A stretch of DNA of 64,000 nt, from the NCBI RefSeq assembly GCF_900100665.1, contig NZ_FNCS01000008.1, forward strand, positions 87,864 to 151,863, read 5' to 3'. Numbering within the stretch: position 1 is the first letter of the stretch; every line of letters starts with the position of its first letter. Below the pieces are notes generated by a model that was not told where the DNA came from, did no database searches, and worked only from the letters and a program-made list of their open reading frames with translations. Positions 43,212 to 52,325 of this stretch are shown piece after piece. This DNA comes from Pelagibacterium luteolum. Lineage in GTDB: Bacteria; Pseudomonadota; Alphaproteobacteria; Rhizobiales; Devosiaceae. A program made the position numbers and the translations under genes.

Positions 43212-44212
43212 CAGGCGTCATCCTCCGGATCGGCGTCCTGCGCATCGTACTGGTTGGCATCGAAACCGAGGGTATCGAAGGATGCCTTCATATGGGGCGG
43301 GAGCGGCGCCGTGATGTCGAGGCGCTTGCCGCTGCGCAGGGGAATGGCAAGACGGCGCGCGTGCAGATGGAGGCCATCGCCGAGTTCGTCGGGACGTTCC
43401 CAGTTCCAGTTATCAAGCGTGTTGTAGCGCGGGTCGTCGAGGATGGGGGTGCCGAGCTCCATCATGTGGACGCGCAATTGGTGCGTGCGCCCTGTGACGG
43501 GCTTGAGCGTAACCCAGGCGAACTGATTGGCGGCGCTGTCGGTGACCGAATAATAGCTCACCGAATGCTGGGCGCCTTCGGCGCCGTTGTCGACGACAAC
43601 CATCTGCTCGCCATCCTGGGTCGACTGCCGGGCGACAAAGCATGAAATCCGGCCCTGACGCGGATGCGGCACGCCGACGGTTACCGCCCAATAAATCTTG
43701 CGGGCGGAACGCGAGCGAAAGACGGTGCCGAAATGACTGGCAGCGGCGCGCGTCTTGGCGACCAGAAGACAGCCCGACGTGTCACGGTCGAGGCGATGAA
43801 CGAGGCGCGGGGCCTCGCCCTTCTTGTTGGGTAGGGATTTCAGCATGCCATCGAGGTGACGCTTGGTGCCCGACCCGCCCTGCACGGCAAGGCCGTGGGG
43901 CTTGTTGAACACATAGACGTCGTCATCTTCATAGATGATCAGATCGCGCAGGAACGCTGCGTCCTTGTCGTTGACGCGGGGCACGGACGCCGTCTCGGCA
44001 GGTACGTCACCGAGCGGCGGTACGCGGACGGTCTGGCCGGCCACGAGACGCGCATTGGTCTGGACCCGCCCGCTGTCGACGCGAACCTGGCCCGAGCGCA
44101 GCAGCTTCTGCAAGCGCCCAAATGAAAGGTGCGGGAAATGCACCGAGAACCAGCGGTCGATCCGCATTCCGTCCTCGTCTCGTGCCACTTCCCTTAACTG
44201 GACGCCGCTCAT
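43211..44212 (-). CDS. RluC/RluD-family pseudouridine synthase
   Basis: Converts uridines of 23S rRNA to pseudouridine. An S4 RNA-binding domain (about 15-65, RIDRWFSVHFPHLSFGRLQ) is followed by the catalytic core with LVHRLDRDTSGCLLVAKT, where the first Asp after HRL is the catalytic residue, and GRTHQLRVHM. At 333 residues with an acidic tail it resembles RluC; the exact target uridines cannot be told from sequence alone. The ATG at 44212 overlaps the crcB stop. Confidence 0.92.
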   Translation of the reverse strand: MSGVQLREVARDEDGMRIDRWFSVHFPHLSFGRLQKLLRSGQVRVDSGRVQTNARLVAGQTVRVPPLGDVPAETASVPRVNDKDAAFLRDLIIYEDDDVYVFNKPHGLAVQGGSGTKRHLDGMLKSLPNKKGEAPRLVHRLDRDTSGCLLVAKTRAAASHFGTVFRSRSARKIYWAVTVGVPHPRQGRISCFVARQSTQDGEQMVVVDNGAEGAQHSVSYYSVTDSAANQFAWVTLKPVTGRTHQLRVHMMELGTPILDDPRYNTLDNWNWERPDELGDGLHLHARRLAIPLRSGKRLDITAPLPPHMKASFDTLGFDANQYDAQDADPEDDA

Positions 44213-44583
44213 CAGGCCACTCCACGCATCAACAACAATCCAACACCGATTGCGGCCAAAGAAGCCAGAACCGAAACGAAAACATATCCAAAAGCTGCGC
44301 CCCACTGCCCGCGCTCGATCAACACGATCGTATCGAGCGAGAACGCGGAAAAGGTGGTGAACCCGCCGAGCACGCCGACCGCAAGGAACAGGCGCGCACC
44401 ATCGCCCCAGCCGGAAGCCCATTTGGCAAGTGCGCCGATCAAGATGCCCATGAGCAGTGAGCCCACAACATTGACCGTTAGCGTTGCGACCGGGAACGAA
44501 CCGATCGGTATCAGCTTCGACACACCAAAGCGAGCCATCGAGCCAATGGCACCACCTAGTCCGACGAGAATGAATGCATACAT
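44212..44583 (-). CDS. crcB: Fluoride ion exporter CrcB/Fluc
   Basis: A 123-residue membrane protein with four hydrophobic segments. GGAIGSMARFGVS, TLTVNVVGSLLMGIL with the pore Asn, and GVLGGFTTFSAFSLD with the conserved Phe box are the Fluc motifs. It works as a dual-topology dimer. No fluoride riboswitch sequence is recognised upstream; instead the 285-bp gap up to rarA holds a toxin remnant. Confidence 0.95.
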   Translation of the reverse strand: MYAFILVGLGGAIGSMARFGVSKLIPIGSFPVATLTVNVVGSLLMGILIGALAKWASGWGDGARLFLAVGVLGGFTTFSAFSLDTIVLIERGQWGAAFGYVFVSVLASLAAIGVGLLLMRGVA

Positions 44584-44663
44584 TGGCCCGAACCGCGCCA
44601 AACTGAAAAAGATGCGGACCTTCTAGCGGTAAATTGCCGCGACGTCAGCCTATTAAGGCGGCA

Positions 44664-44828
44664 TCATTCATCTGGCCGTTTTCTGGCCGTGTGCATGACA
44701 GCGAGGATTTCGACGACCTCGGTTACGCGATAAGCGACGATGTAAGGGATCTCGCCAAATACCAATTCTCGCGCCTGCCCATCGACACGCATTTTCAGAG
44801 TTTCGGGCATTTCGAGTGTCATCATCAT
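44664..44828 (-). pseudogene. Truncated ParE/RelE-type toxin remnant
   Basis: A 54-codon frame whose C-terminal 40 residues match the end of ParE toxins: MRVDGQARELVFGEIPYIV, then AYRVTEVVEILAVMHTARKR. The N-terminal helices and first strand are missing, a stop lies just upstream, and there is no antitoxin gene or good ribosome-binding site. It sits between rarA and crcB and is best read as a decayed toxin gene. Confidence 0.6.
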
Positions 44829-44869
44829 CGGCGCTGTATTGTCCTCACCGCCTGGTTAGCGAAGAGGTA

Positions 44870-46198
44870 TCAGGGCATACCCTTCGACGCCCTGAGCTTG
44901 CCGAAATAGTCCATGCGTTTTTTGATTTCGCGCTCGAAACCGCGTTCGACCGGCTTGTAGAAGTCCTGACGGCCGATCTGGTCGGGGAAATATTCCTGGC
45001 CGGAAAAGCCTTCAGGGGTGTCGTGGTCATAGATATAGCCCTCGCCATACCCTTCAGACTTCATCAGCTTGGTCGGGGCGTTGAGGATGGCCATGGGCGG
45101 GGTTGGTGAGCCGGTCTTTTTGGCCAGCGCTAGAGCGCGGTTATAAGCATTGTAGAGCGCGTTGGATTTGGGAGCGGTCGCCAGATAGACGACGACCTCG
45201 GCCAGAGCCAGTTCACCCTCCGGCGATCCGAGCATGTGGTATGCGTCCTTTGCCGCGGTGGCGATAGGCAGTGCCTGCGGGTCTGCCATGCCGATATCTT
45301 CGACTGCCATGCGGATGAGACGGCGGGCGAGATACATGGGATCTTCGCCGGCATCGATCATGCGCGCGAAATAATAGAGCGCTGCGTCGGGGTCCGAACC
45401 GCGCACCGTCTTGTGCAGGGCGGAGATAAGGTTGTAGTGGCCGTCCTGGCTCTTGTCGTAGATCGGCGCGCGGCGCTGGACGAGACGCACGAGATCGGAG
45501 GGGTCCAAAATTTCGTCGGGACCGGTGGCGGCGATGATCTCTTCGATCAGGCCCAGCAGTGCGCGTCCATCGCCGTCGGCCATGCCCAAGAGAGATTGGC
45601 GCGCGTCGTCATCGACGGGCAGGGATTGGTTGAGTTCGGCCTCGGCGCGTTGGGCCAAGGATTCGAGATCGTCGTGATCGAGGCTGGTGAACTTGAGAAC
45701 CTGCGCACGGCTCATCAAGGCGGCGTTCAGTTCAAAGCTGGGGTTTTCCGTTGTCGCCCCGACCAGAACCACGGTGCCGTCTTCCATGACGGGCAGGAAG
45801 CTGTCCTGCTGGGCGCGGTTGAACCGGTGGATTTCGTCAACGAACAGCAGCGTGCGCTGGCCGGCGCGGCGTGCTGTGCGCGCGGTCTCAAAGACCTTCT
45901 TGAGGTCGGCGACGCCCGAAAAGATCGCGGAAATCTGCTCGAAGCGATAGTCGACGGCATCGGCGAGAAGGCGCGCTACCGTGGTCTTGCCGGTGCCCGG
46001 CGGTCCCCACAAGATGAGCGAGCCCATGCGTCCGGATCCGAGCATGCGGCGCAAGGTGCCGTCGGGGCCGATGATGTGCTGCTGACCGATCACCTCGTCG
46101 ATCGACTTGGGCCGCAGCCGATCGGCCAGCGGACGGTCGCCGGAGGGCTGGTCGGTGGGGCGTGAGGTCGGAATATCCTCGGGGAAGAGATCGGACAT
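44870..46198 (-). CDS. rarA: Replication-associated recombination protein A (MgsA/RarA)
   Basis: A AAA+ ATPase acting at stalled replication forks with SSB. Walker A is LWGPPGTGKTTVARLL, Walker B is LLFVDEIHRFNRAQQDSFL, sensor 1 is LVGATTENPSFELN, and the C-terminal tetramerisation region has KTVRGSDPDAALYYFARM. At 442 residues it is typical. It follows the protease gene by 18 bases and is probably cotranscribed. Confidence 0.96.
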   Translation of the reverse strand: MSDLFPEDIPTSRPTDQPSGDRPLADRLRPKSIDEVIGQQHIIGPDGTLRRMLGSGRMGSLILWGPPGTGKTTVARLLADAVDYRFEQISAIFSGVADLKKVFETARTARRAGQRTLLFVDEIHRFNRAQQDSFLPVMEDGTVVLVGATTENPSFELNAALMSRAQVLKFTSLDHDDLESLAQRAEAELNQSLPVDDDARQSLLGMADGDGRALLGLIEEIIAATGPDEILDPSDLVRLVQRRAPIYDKSQDGHYNLISALHKTVRGSDPDAALYYFARMIDAGEDPMYLARRLIRMAVEDIGMADPQALPIATAAKDAYHMLGSPEGELALAEVVVYLATAPKSNALYNAYNRALALAKKTGSPTPPMAILNAPTKLMKSEGYGEGYIYDHDTPEGFSGQEYFPDQIGRQDFYKPVERGFEREIKKRMDYFGKLRASKGMP

Positions 46199-46216
46199 GG
46201 TTTTCTCTGGACCGGG

Positions 46217-47611
46217 TCACCCGCCCACTATGGACCGGATGACGTTGCCGCCGCGCTGCAGCATGATTTGCCAGGATCGCGGGCGCTGGCTGGCGACGGA
46301 TTCGAAGGTTTCAATATCACGAATTTCCATGCCGTTCAGTGTCAGGATGACATCGCCGGGGCGCAAGCCCAGTTGCTGGGCGGCACTGCCCCGTTCGACA
46401 TCGATGATGGCAATGCCTTGGGCCGAAAATCCGAGCCCGAGCTCCTGGGCGAGCGAAGGACTGAGTTCGGCGGCAATGGCGCCGGAAAATCGCGTATTGC
46501 CCGATATAGTGACCTGGCGCGCGGAAATCGAGGGGGGCGCGACGAGGCGTACATTGGCAGCCAATTGGGTCCCGTTACGCCAAAGGACCAGGTCGGCGGT
46601 GGAGTCGAGCCGCTTGGTCGCGATACGATAGTTGAGGGCTTCGGGGTCTTGAACCGCAATGCCGTCGATGGATGTGATCACATCGCCCGATGCCAGACCT
46701 GCGGCCGCAGCCGGGCTATCGGGAGCGATCTCGGTGACGAGTGCGCCGCGTGGCGTTTCAAGCCCAAGGCTGGCGGCCAGATCGACGTCGAGCATTTGCG
46801 TCTGGGCACCGAACCATGGCCTGATGATCTGACCGCCATCCTCGCCAGCGGCGGCAATGACGCGGGCCATGTTGGACGGAATGGCAAAACCGATGCCTTG
46901 TGATCCGCCCGAGCGCGTAAAGATCGCCGTATTGATGCCGACCAGTCGGCCGTTCATATCGACCAGCGCGCCGCCCGAATTGCCGGGATTGATGGCGGCG
47001 TCGGTCTGAATGAAGAACTGGTAGTCGGTGATGCCCATCCCCGTGCGCGCCAAGGCCGATACGATGCCGCTAGAGACAGACTGCCCTACGCCGAACGGAT
47101 TGCCGATGGCGAGGACGAGATCGCCGACTTCGAGCATGTCGGAATCGGCGAACTCCACGATTGGGAAGTCCCTGCCCTGCGGATCGCGCACCGAGAGGAC
47201 GGCGAGATCGGTGGCACTGTCGGCGAGAACGAGATCGACGGGGTATTCACGTCCGTCGTTGGTAACGACACGAATATCGGTGGCGTTTTCAACGACGTGA
47301 TTGTTGGTGAGGATCATGCCCTCGGGCGATACGATGACGCCCGAGCCGAGCGATTGCGAAGTCTGGGGGCGCTGCTGGAAGAATGGAGAGTCGCCGAAGA
47401 AGCGGTCGAAGAATGGATCGCCGGTCATCATGCGTTGCTGTTCAACCCGCGTCGCATAGACATTGACCACGGCGGGTGCGACCTCGCGGACGATGGGTGA
47501 GTAGGAAAGCTGGACCTGTTCCTGGCTTTGGGGCACCTGCCGTTCGGTCTGGGCGTGAGCCACCACGGGGCTGGCGACGATAAGGATGGCGAGGACAATC
47601 TGGCGCAACAT
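46217..47611 (-). CDS. Do-like periplasmic serine protease (DegP/MucD family)
   Basis: A trypsin-like protease with two PDZ domains. The signal peptide runs to about residue 20 (VVAHAQ). The triad is His105 (LTNNHVVENA), Asp135 (SATDLAVLSV) and Ser212 (NPGNSGGALVD). PDZ1 covers about 270-355 and PDZ2 about 370-460. At 464 residues it is of DegP/DegQ length. It degrades or refolds damaged envelope proteins. It is the first gene of the minus-strand run into rarA; several homologues are usual per genome, so no specific symbol is given. Confidence 0.93.
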   Translation of the reverse strand: MLRQIVLAILIVASPVVAHAQTERQVPQSQEQVQLSYSPIVREVAPAVVNVYATRVEQQRMMTGDPFFDRFFGDSPFFQQRPQTSQSLGSGVIVSPEGMILTNNHVVENATDIRVVTNDGREYPVDLVLADSATDLAVLSVRDPQGRDFPIVEFADSDMLEVGDLVLAIGNPFGVGQSVSSGIVSALARTGMGITDYQFFIQTDAAINPGNSGGALVDMNGRLVGINTAIFTRSGGSQGIGFAIPSNMARVIAAAGEDGGQIIRPWFGAQTQMLDVDLAASLGLETPRGALVTEIAPDSPAAAAGLASGDVITSIDGIAVQDPEALNYRIATKRLDSTADLVLWRNGTQLAANVRLVAPPSISARQVTISGNTRFSGAIAAELSPSLAQELGLGFSAQGIAIIDVERGSAAQQLGLRPGDVILTLNGMEIRDIETFESVASQRPRSWQIMLQRGGNVIRSIVGG

Positions 47612-47745
47612 GCATTCACTCCGGTTCCAACCGACGCGCTAGAAGGTATGACGGAGCGGCCCGGTTTCAAGTGACAAAGCTGTAAGGTTGAGCCCGGATG
47701 GCAACGCTTTTTGACCGTGTGCAAAGAATCGTCACAAGCTGCGTC

Positions 47746-47791
47746 TATAGGCTGAAAAACTGCATTGCGGAGGGGGGCAATGCAGCCTATA
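47746..47791 (+). promoter_or_regulatory. speF-type leader hairpin upstream of ornithine decarboxylase
   Basis: TATAGGC (47746-47752) pairs with GCCTATA (47785-47791), and TGCATTGC (47761-47768) with GCAATGCA (47777-47784). An 8-base bulge TGAAAAAC lies on the 5' side and a purine loop GGAGGGGG at the apex. A conserved leader called speF is known upstream of ornithine decarboxylase genes in alphaproteobacteria, and position, gene and structure agree; the match is from memory of the motif, not a covariance search. The hairpin ends 40 bases before the start codon. Confidence 0.7.
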
Positions 47792-47831
47792 CACCGCCGC
47801 TTTCAACCCCCGCACAAGGTATCCAGCCTCA

Positions 47832-48983
47832 ATGGACCAAGCGCCGTCTCGCCGCTACGCGAACACCGCCGAACTGATCGCCACCGAAGAGCCCGATTTC
47901 CCGAGCTTTTTGTTTTCCGAACCGGAATTGGTCAAGGCTATCAATACCTTCAAGTCCGGCTTTGATGGACTTTTGACCTATGCGGTCAAATCCAACCCCT
48001 CCCCGCATATCCTCAAGATCATGCACCGCGAGGGGCTCAAGGCCTATGACGTGGCGTCCAATACCGAGATGGCACTGATCGCAGAATATGCGCCCGGTGC
48101 GGGCATGCACTACAACAATCCGATCAAGTCGCGGCGCGAAATCCAGCGCGCCTATGAAGACTTTGGCGTGCGCTCGTTCACCATCGACCACGTGGCCCAG
48201 CTCGATCAGCTCGCCACGGTGATCCCGCCGAGCGAGGATGTCGAGGTCACGATACGTTTCAAGGCGGGCAAGGCGCTGAAATCCTATGATTTCGGCACCA
48301 AGTTCGGCGTCATGGAAGAAGGCGCCATCTCGATCGCCACGCTGGCCAAGGCCATGGGCTATTCCACATCACTCTGCTTCCATGTGGGCAGCCAGTGCGA
48401 GGAAGCCTATGCCTATGAGCGCCATATCGCGGCGGCTGGCCGAATTTCGCAGGCTGCAGGGATCGACCTGAAGCGGCTCAATATCGGTGGCGGTTTTCCC
48501 GCCCCTTACATCACCAACTCAGCGCCCCCGCTCGACGTCTATTTCGAGACGATCCGCAATGCGGTGACCGACACGTTCGGCTCGAGCAAGCCCGAGCTGA
48601 TTGCAGAACCAGGCCGTGGTCTTTCCACGGGTTGCACATCGCTGTTGCTGCGCGTCAAGCACGTGCGCGGCGAGCAGTCGGTCTATCTCAACGATGGCGT
48701 CTATGGCTCGTTGATGGAAGCCATGATCCTCGAGTTCATGCCGCCTCTGCGCGTCTGGCGTGGCGACAAGGTTCTGACAGGCGAAAGCTGGGGCTTTACG
48801 ATTTTCGGGCCCACATGCGACAGCTACGACATGATGCCGCAAAAATTCGTTTTGCCCGAGGCTATCGCCGAGGACGACTATATCGAATTCGGCCTCATGG
48901 GCGCCTACACGCAGGCCTCGCTGACGGCGTTCAACGGCTTTGATCGTCGCGACCTCTATTGGGTCGACGACATTCTGGTGTGA
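47832..48983 (+). CDS. Ornithine decarboxylase (PLP, fold type III)
   Basis: Makes putrescine from ornithine. An alanine-racemase-like barrel with the PLP lysine Lys53 (LLTYAVKSNPSP), HVGSQCEEAYAYE, GGGFPAPY for the phosphate, EPGRGLSTGC, and the dimer-interface Cys-Asp in FGPTCDSYDMM. At 383 residues it fits eukaryote-like ODCs common in alphaproteobacteria; some members also accept lysine, so specificity is not certain. The long leader with a hairpin suggests control by polyamines. Confidence 0.92.
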   Translation: MDQAPSRRYANTAELIATEEPDFPSFLFSEPELVKAINTFKSGFDGLLTYAVKSNPSPHILKIMHREGLKAYDVASNTEMALIAEYAPGAGMHYNNPIKSRREIQRAYEDFGVRSFTIDHVAQLDQLATVIPPSEDVEVTIRFKAGKALKSYDFGTKFGVMEEGAISIATLAKAMGYSTSLCFHVGSQCEEAYAYERHIAAAGRISQAAGIDLKRLNIGGGFPAPYITNSAPPLDVYFETIRNAVTDTFGSSKPELIAEPGRGLSTGCTSLLLRVKHVRGEQSVYLNDGVYGSLMEAMILEFMPPLRVWRGDKVLTGESWGFTIFGPTCDSYDMMPQKFVLPEAIAEDDYIEFGLMGAYTQASLTAFNGFDRRDLYWVDDILV

Positions 48984-48985
48984 CA

Positions 48986-49522
48986 ATGATGCAGACGCTG
49001 GAGGCGCTTGGCCAACGCGTCTGCATTTTCGGCCCGTCCAATGCGGGCAAGTCCACACTTGCCGTGGCGCTGGGTGATAAACTCGGCGTCCCGGCCATTC
49101 ATCTCGATCTGCTGCACCACCTACCCCATACGGACTGGACGCCGCGCGCGCCGGAAGAGTTCGCGCGGCTGCATGAGGAGGCGATAGCGCAGGACGGGTG
49201 GGTGATCGAAGGCAATTACTCCCGCCTCATACCCCGGCGCCTGGCACGGGCCACGGGGATCGTGCTGATCGACACCCCTGCCCCGGGCAATCTCTGGCGC
49301 TATCTTCGCAGGACGCTGTTCGAGCGTCAGCGCTTAGGTACGCTGGAAGGCGGACAGGACAGCATCAAATGGCTGATGATCCGGCACATCACGATGGTGC
49401 AGCCAAAATCGCGTGCCAAAATGCTGAGCTTCACGACCGAGAGCGGCTTGCCGTTTGAGCATGTAAAGGCAATGGCTGAGCTAAATGGTTTGTATCGGCG
49501 CTGGGGGCTGGAAAGGCCGTAG
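48986..49522 (+). CDS. P-loop nucleoside-kinase-like protein (FlaR/topology-modulation type)
   Basis: A 178-residue adenylate-kinase-like NTPase. The P-loop is FGPSNAGKST at 15-24, then LGVPAIHLDLLHH and WVIEGNYSRLIPRRL, where the Asp and Glu-Gly-Asn block define the FlaR/topology-modulation group. [13 protein letters not shown] is a lid-like basic stretch. The substrate is unknown. It starts two bases after the ODC stop and is cotranscribed with it. Confidence 0.82.
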   Translation: MMQTLEALGQRVCIFGPSNAGKSTLAVALGDKLGVPAIHLDLLHHLPHTDWTPRAPEEFARLHEEAIAQDGWVIEGNYSRLIPRRLARATGIVLIDTPAPGNLWRYLRRTLFERQRLGTLEGGQDSIKWLMIRHITMVQPKSRAKMLSFTTESGLPFEHVKAMAELNGLYRRWGLERP

Positions 49523-49622
49523 CGCGGTGCGCTGCATTAAACTCGGAGCATACTGGGTCCCTGCTCTGGGTCTGGGATGACACGGTGGGTGTGCTGAGGC
49601 TTTATCTCAGCCATGCAAAACG

Positions 49623-49650
49623 AAAAAGGCGGCCACCGGGGCCGCCTTTT
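49623..49650 (-). terminator. Terminator of the ribosomal protein block after rplQ
   Basis: AAAAAGGCGGCC (49623-49634) and GGCCGCCTTTT (49640-49650) form a perfect stem with a 5-base loop. On the minus strand TTTTT follows the stem. It lies 24 bases after the rplQ stop; the rest of the gap to 49523 shows nothing. Confidence 0.9.
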
Positions 49651-49673
49651 GCATATCGAAAGGATCGAAGCGC

Positions 49674-50099
49674 TTACGCTGCTTCTTCCTCGTCGCGTGT
49701 GAAGTCGGCAGTCGGGCCGGAATCCTTGCCCTTGGCTTCGACGTCGCGGTCGACGAATTCGATAACGCCAACGGGTGCGTTGTCGCCGTGGCGGAAACCG
49801 GCCTTAAGGACGCGGGTGTAACCACCGTTGCGGTCCTTGTAGCGCGGGCCGAGCACGTCGAACAGCTTGCGCACCATCGTCTCGTCACCAACCTTGGCGA
49901 TCGCCTGACGGCGGGCGTGAAGATCGCCGCGCTTGCCCAGGGTGATGAGCTTTTCAACGATAGGACGCAGTTCCTTTGCCTTGGGCAAAGTCGTCACGAT
50001 CTGTTCGTGCTTGATAAGGGCAGCGGACATGTTCTTAAACATCGCCTTGCGATGCGAAGAGGTCCGGTTCAGTTTGCGGCCGGCTTTACCGTGGCGCAT
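49674..50099 (-). CDS. rplQ: 50S ribosomal protein L17
   Basis: A 141-residue protein. [19 protein letters not shown] is the diagnostic start, [19 protein letters not shown] follows, and the tail is acidic. It sits near the peptide exit tunnel. It is the last gene of the alpha operon, behind rpoA. Confidence 0.98.
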   Translation of the reverse strand: MRHGKAGRKLNRTSSHRKAMFKNMSAALIKHEQIVTTLPKAKELRPIVEKLITLGKRGDLHARRQAIAKVGDETMVRKLFDVLGPRYKDRNGGYTRVLKAGFRHGDNAPVGVIEFVDRDVEAKGKDSGPTADFTRDEEEAA

Positions 50100-50135
50100 G
50101 GTACTCTCCTAATTTCTTTATCGGCCCGCGGACGA

Positions 50136-51152
50136 TCAGTAGTGATCTTCGTAACGCTTGGCGAGGTCTTCGATGTTTTCGGGCGGCCAGTTGTTGACGT
50201 CCATACCGAGATGGAGTCCCATCTGGGCCAGCACTTCCTTGATCTCGTTGAGCGACTTGCGCCCAAAGTTCGGAGTCCGGAGCATTTCGGCTTCGGTCTT
50301 CTGAATGAGATCGCCGATATAAACGATGTTGTCGTTCTTGAGGCAGTTGGCCGAACGGACCGACAGCTCGAGCTCGTCCACCTTCTTGAGCAGCGCAGGA
50401 TTGAAGGCGAGTTCCGGTGTGGAATCTTCCGACTTTTCCTTGGTGGGCTCTTCGAAGTTGATGAACACCGACAGCTGGTCCTGAACGATGCGCGCGGCAT
50501 AGGCCAGTGCATCTTCAGGGCTGATCGCGCCATTGGTCTCGATCTGCATCGAGAGCTTGTCGAAGTCGAGGTTCTGACCTTCGCGGGTCTTCTCGACCTT
50601 GTAGCTCACGCGCTTGACCGGCGAGAACAGGGCGTCGACTGCGATATAGCCAATCGGCGCATCTTCGGGCTTGTTGCGATCGGCCGGGACGTAGCCCTTG
50701 CCGGTCGAAACTGTGAACTCGATATTGATTTCGGCGCCATCGTCGAGATGACAGATCACGAGTTCGGGGTTCAGAATCTCGATATCGCCGGTGGTCTTGA
50801 TGTCGCCTGCAGTGACGGCACCCGGACCCTGCTTGGAGAGCGCGAGACGCTTCGGCCCCTCGTCTTCCATCTTGACGGCGATTTCCTTGATGTTGAGAAC
50901 GAGATCAGTCACGTCCTCACGCACGCCGGGAATCGAAGAGAATTCATGCAAAACGCCATCGATCTGGATGGCGGTGATCGCTGCACCCTGCAGCGAGCTC
51001 AGCAGAACCCGGCGCAACGTATTGCCCAGGGTCAAGCCATAGCCGCGTTCAAGCGGCTCGGCGACCACGGAGGCGATGCGCGCCGAATCGCTGCCCGGAA
51101 CGACGTCGAGCTTGGTCGGCTTAATCAGTTCCTGCCAGTTTTTCTGGATCAT
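50136..51152 (-). CDS. rpoA: DNA-directed RNA polymerase subunit alpha
   Basis: Scaffold for RNA polymerase assembly. The N-terminal domain has [20 protein letters not shown] and dimerisation segments; after a linker the C-terminal domain (about 250-330) has [22 protein letters not shown] and [14 protein letters not shown], which bind UP elements. At 338 residues it is typical of alphaproteobacteria. The ATG at 51152 gives the standard [10 protein letters not shown] start; an open frame continues upstream without homology. Confidence 0.97.
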   Translation of the reverse strand: MIQKNWQELIKPTKLDVVPGSDSARIASVVAEPLERGYGLTLGNTLRRVLLSSLQGAAITAIQIDGVLHEFSSIPGVREDVTDLVLNIKEIAVKMEDEGPKRLALSKQGPGAVTAGDIKTTGDIEILNPELVICHLDDGAEINIEFTVSTGKGYVPADRNKPEDAPIGYIAVDALFSPVKRVSYKVEKTREGQNLDFDKLSMQIETNGAISPEDALAYAARIVQDQLSVFINFEEPTKEKSEDSTPELAFNPALLKKVDELELSVRSANCLKNDNIVYIGDLIQKTEAEMLRTPNFGRKSLNEIKEVLAQMGLHLGMDVNNWPPENIEDLAKRYEDHY

Positions 51153-51247
51153 CACGTCCAACTTCCTTTCAAAAGAGCGGTCCGCCCTGACCGCCATGCC
51201 GCAAACCGCAAACAAACCCCGGCTGGCCTCGCCGGGGTTCGGTTTAC

Positions 51248-51640
51248 TTAGACGCGACGGCGCTTGCGCGGCCGACAACCATTGTGCGGAATGGATGTAA
51301 CGTCCCGGATGGAAGTGACGGTGAAACCAGCCGCCTGCAGCGCACGAAGCGCGGACTCACGACCCGAACCCGGACCACGAACTTCGACCTCAAGGGTCTT
51401 CATGCCGTGTTCCTGAGCCTTTTTGGCGGCGTCTTCAGCAGCCATCTGTGCGGCGTAAGGGGTCGACTTGCGCGAACCCTTGAAACCCATCGTACCGGCG
51501 GAGGACCAGGAGATCGTGTTGCCCTGAACGTCGGTGATGGTGACCATCGTGTTGTTGAACGAAGCGTTTACGTGTGCAACGCCGGCACTGATGTTCTTAC
51601 GCTCGCGACGGCGAACGCGTGTAGTGTCACTTTTAGCCAT
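51248..51640 (-). CDS. rpsK: 30S ribosomal protein S11
   Basis: A 130-residue platform protein contacting mRNA near the E site. [20 protein letters not shown] and [20 protein letters not shown] plus the basic end [11 protein letters not shown] are diagnostic. No rpsD lies between it and rpoA, as usual in alphaproteobacteria. Confidence 0.98.
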   Translation of the reverse strand: MAKSDTTRVRRRERKNISAGVAHVNASFNNTMVTITDVQGNTISWSSAGTMGFKGSRKSTPYAAQMAAEDAAKKAQEHGMKTLEVEVRGPGSGRESALRALQAAGFTVTSIRDVTSIPHNGCRPRKRRRV

Positions 51641-51699
51641 TTACTTCCTCTATTCGATCTCATCGCTGCCCTGACCATCCGGCACGGGCAGCTCCACCG

Positions 51700-51758
51700 A
51701 AGACCCTTTCGGGTCTTAATCCATCACAATTCCGAACAAGAGGGTGGACCCCACCCTC
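51700..51758 (-). promoter_or_regulatory. Two hairpins between rpsM and rpsK
   Basis: On the mRNA strand the first hairpin is GAGGGTGG with CCACCCTC (51758-51751/51747-51740, 3-base loop). The second is AAGACCC with GGGTCTT (51717-51711/51706-51700), closed by a GAAA tetraloop. They fill the unusual 131-bp space in an otherwise tight operon. The role may be RNA processing, mRNA stability or ribosomal-protein feedback. Confidence 0.55.
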
Positions 51759-51771
51759 CCCGGAACCATGC

Positions 51772-52140
51772 TTATTTCTTCTTGCCCGCGATGGCCTTTG
51801 CCGGACCCTTGCGGGTGCGGGCATTGGTGTGCGTGCGCTGTCCGCGGACAGGCAGACCACGGCGATGCCGCAGACCACGGTAATTGCCAAGATCCATCAA
51901 ACGCTTGATGTTCATGGCAGTGTTACGCCGCAGGTCACCCTCGACCGTGTAATCACGATCGATAGCTTCACGGATCTGAATAACTTCCGCGTCGGTCAGT
52001 TCATTCACACGACGCTCGGCCGGAATGGACACCTTCTCGCAGATTTCAGAGGCCATCTTCGGCCCAATCCCATGAATATACTGCAACGCGATAACCACGC
52101 GCTTATTCGTCGGGATATTGACGCCAGCAATACGAGCCAC
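51772..52140 (-). CDS. rpsM: 30S ribosomal protein S13
   Basis: A 122-residue head protein that contacts the large subunit and P-site t[40 protein letters not shown] and the basic tail [18 protein letters not shown] are diagnostic. It is preceded by a 185-bp gap after adk with a candidate internal promoter. Confidence 0.98.
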   Translation of the reverse strand: MARIAGVNIPTNKRVVIALQYIHGIGPKMASEICEKVSIPAERRVNELTDAEVIQIREAIDRDYTVEGDLRRNTAMNIKRLMDLGNYRGLRHRRGLPVRGQRTHTNARTRKGPAKAIAGKKK

Positions 52141-52267
52141 GTCGGATCTCCTAAATTAATTTGAGGGCTTTACGCCCCGCTTCGTTCAACAACAAGGGAC
52201 CGGTATCCGACCCCCTTCTCCATGGAAGGAACCGAATCCAGCCCTCGAAATTTCTGAGACTGGCGCG

Positions 52268-52296
52268 GTTCTAAGGACTCGCGGCCCATAAGTCAA
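52268..52296 (-). promoter_or_regulatory. Candidate promoter for rpsM-rpsK-rpoA-rplQ
   Basis: On the minus strand TTGACT (52296-52291) and TAGAAC (52273-52268) are spaced 17 bp, about 130 bp before rpsM. A GCGGCCC/GGGCCGC hairpin (52281-52287/52299-52305) overlaps it, just after the adk stop, so the gap may both weaken read-through and restart transcription. Confidence 0.45.
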
Positions 52297-52325
52297 CTGG
52301 GCCGCTCATCCTCGCAACTTAAAGT

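Noticed and set aside
44584..44663. Fluoride riboswitch before crcB
   Set aside because: No crcB-motif core sequence or pseudoknot layout was visible in the short space before the gene.
49788..51251. 487-codon open frame opposite rplQ and rpoA; similar frames at 56326-57984 and 60710-62185 opposite other ribosomal genes
   Set aside because: All lie antisense to highly conserved ribosomal genes and have no domain similarity.
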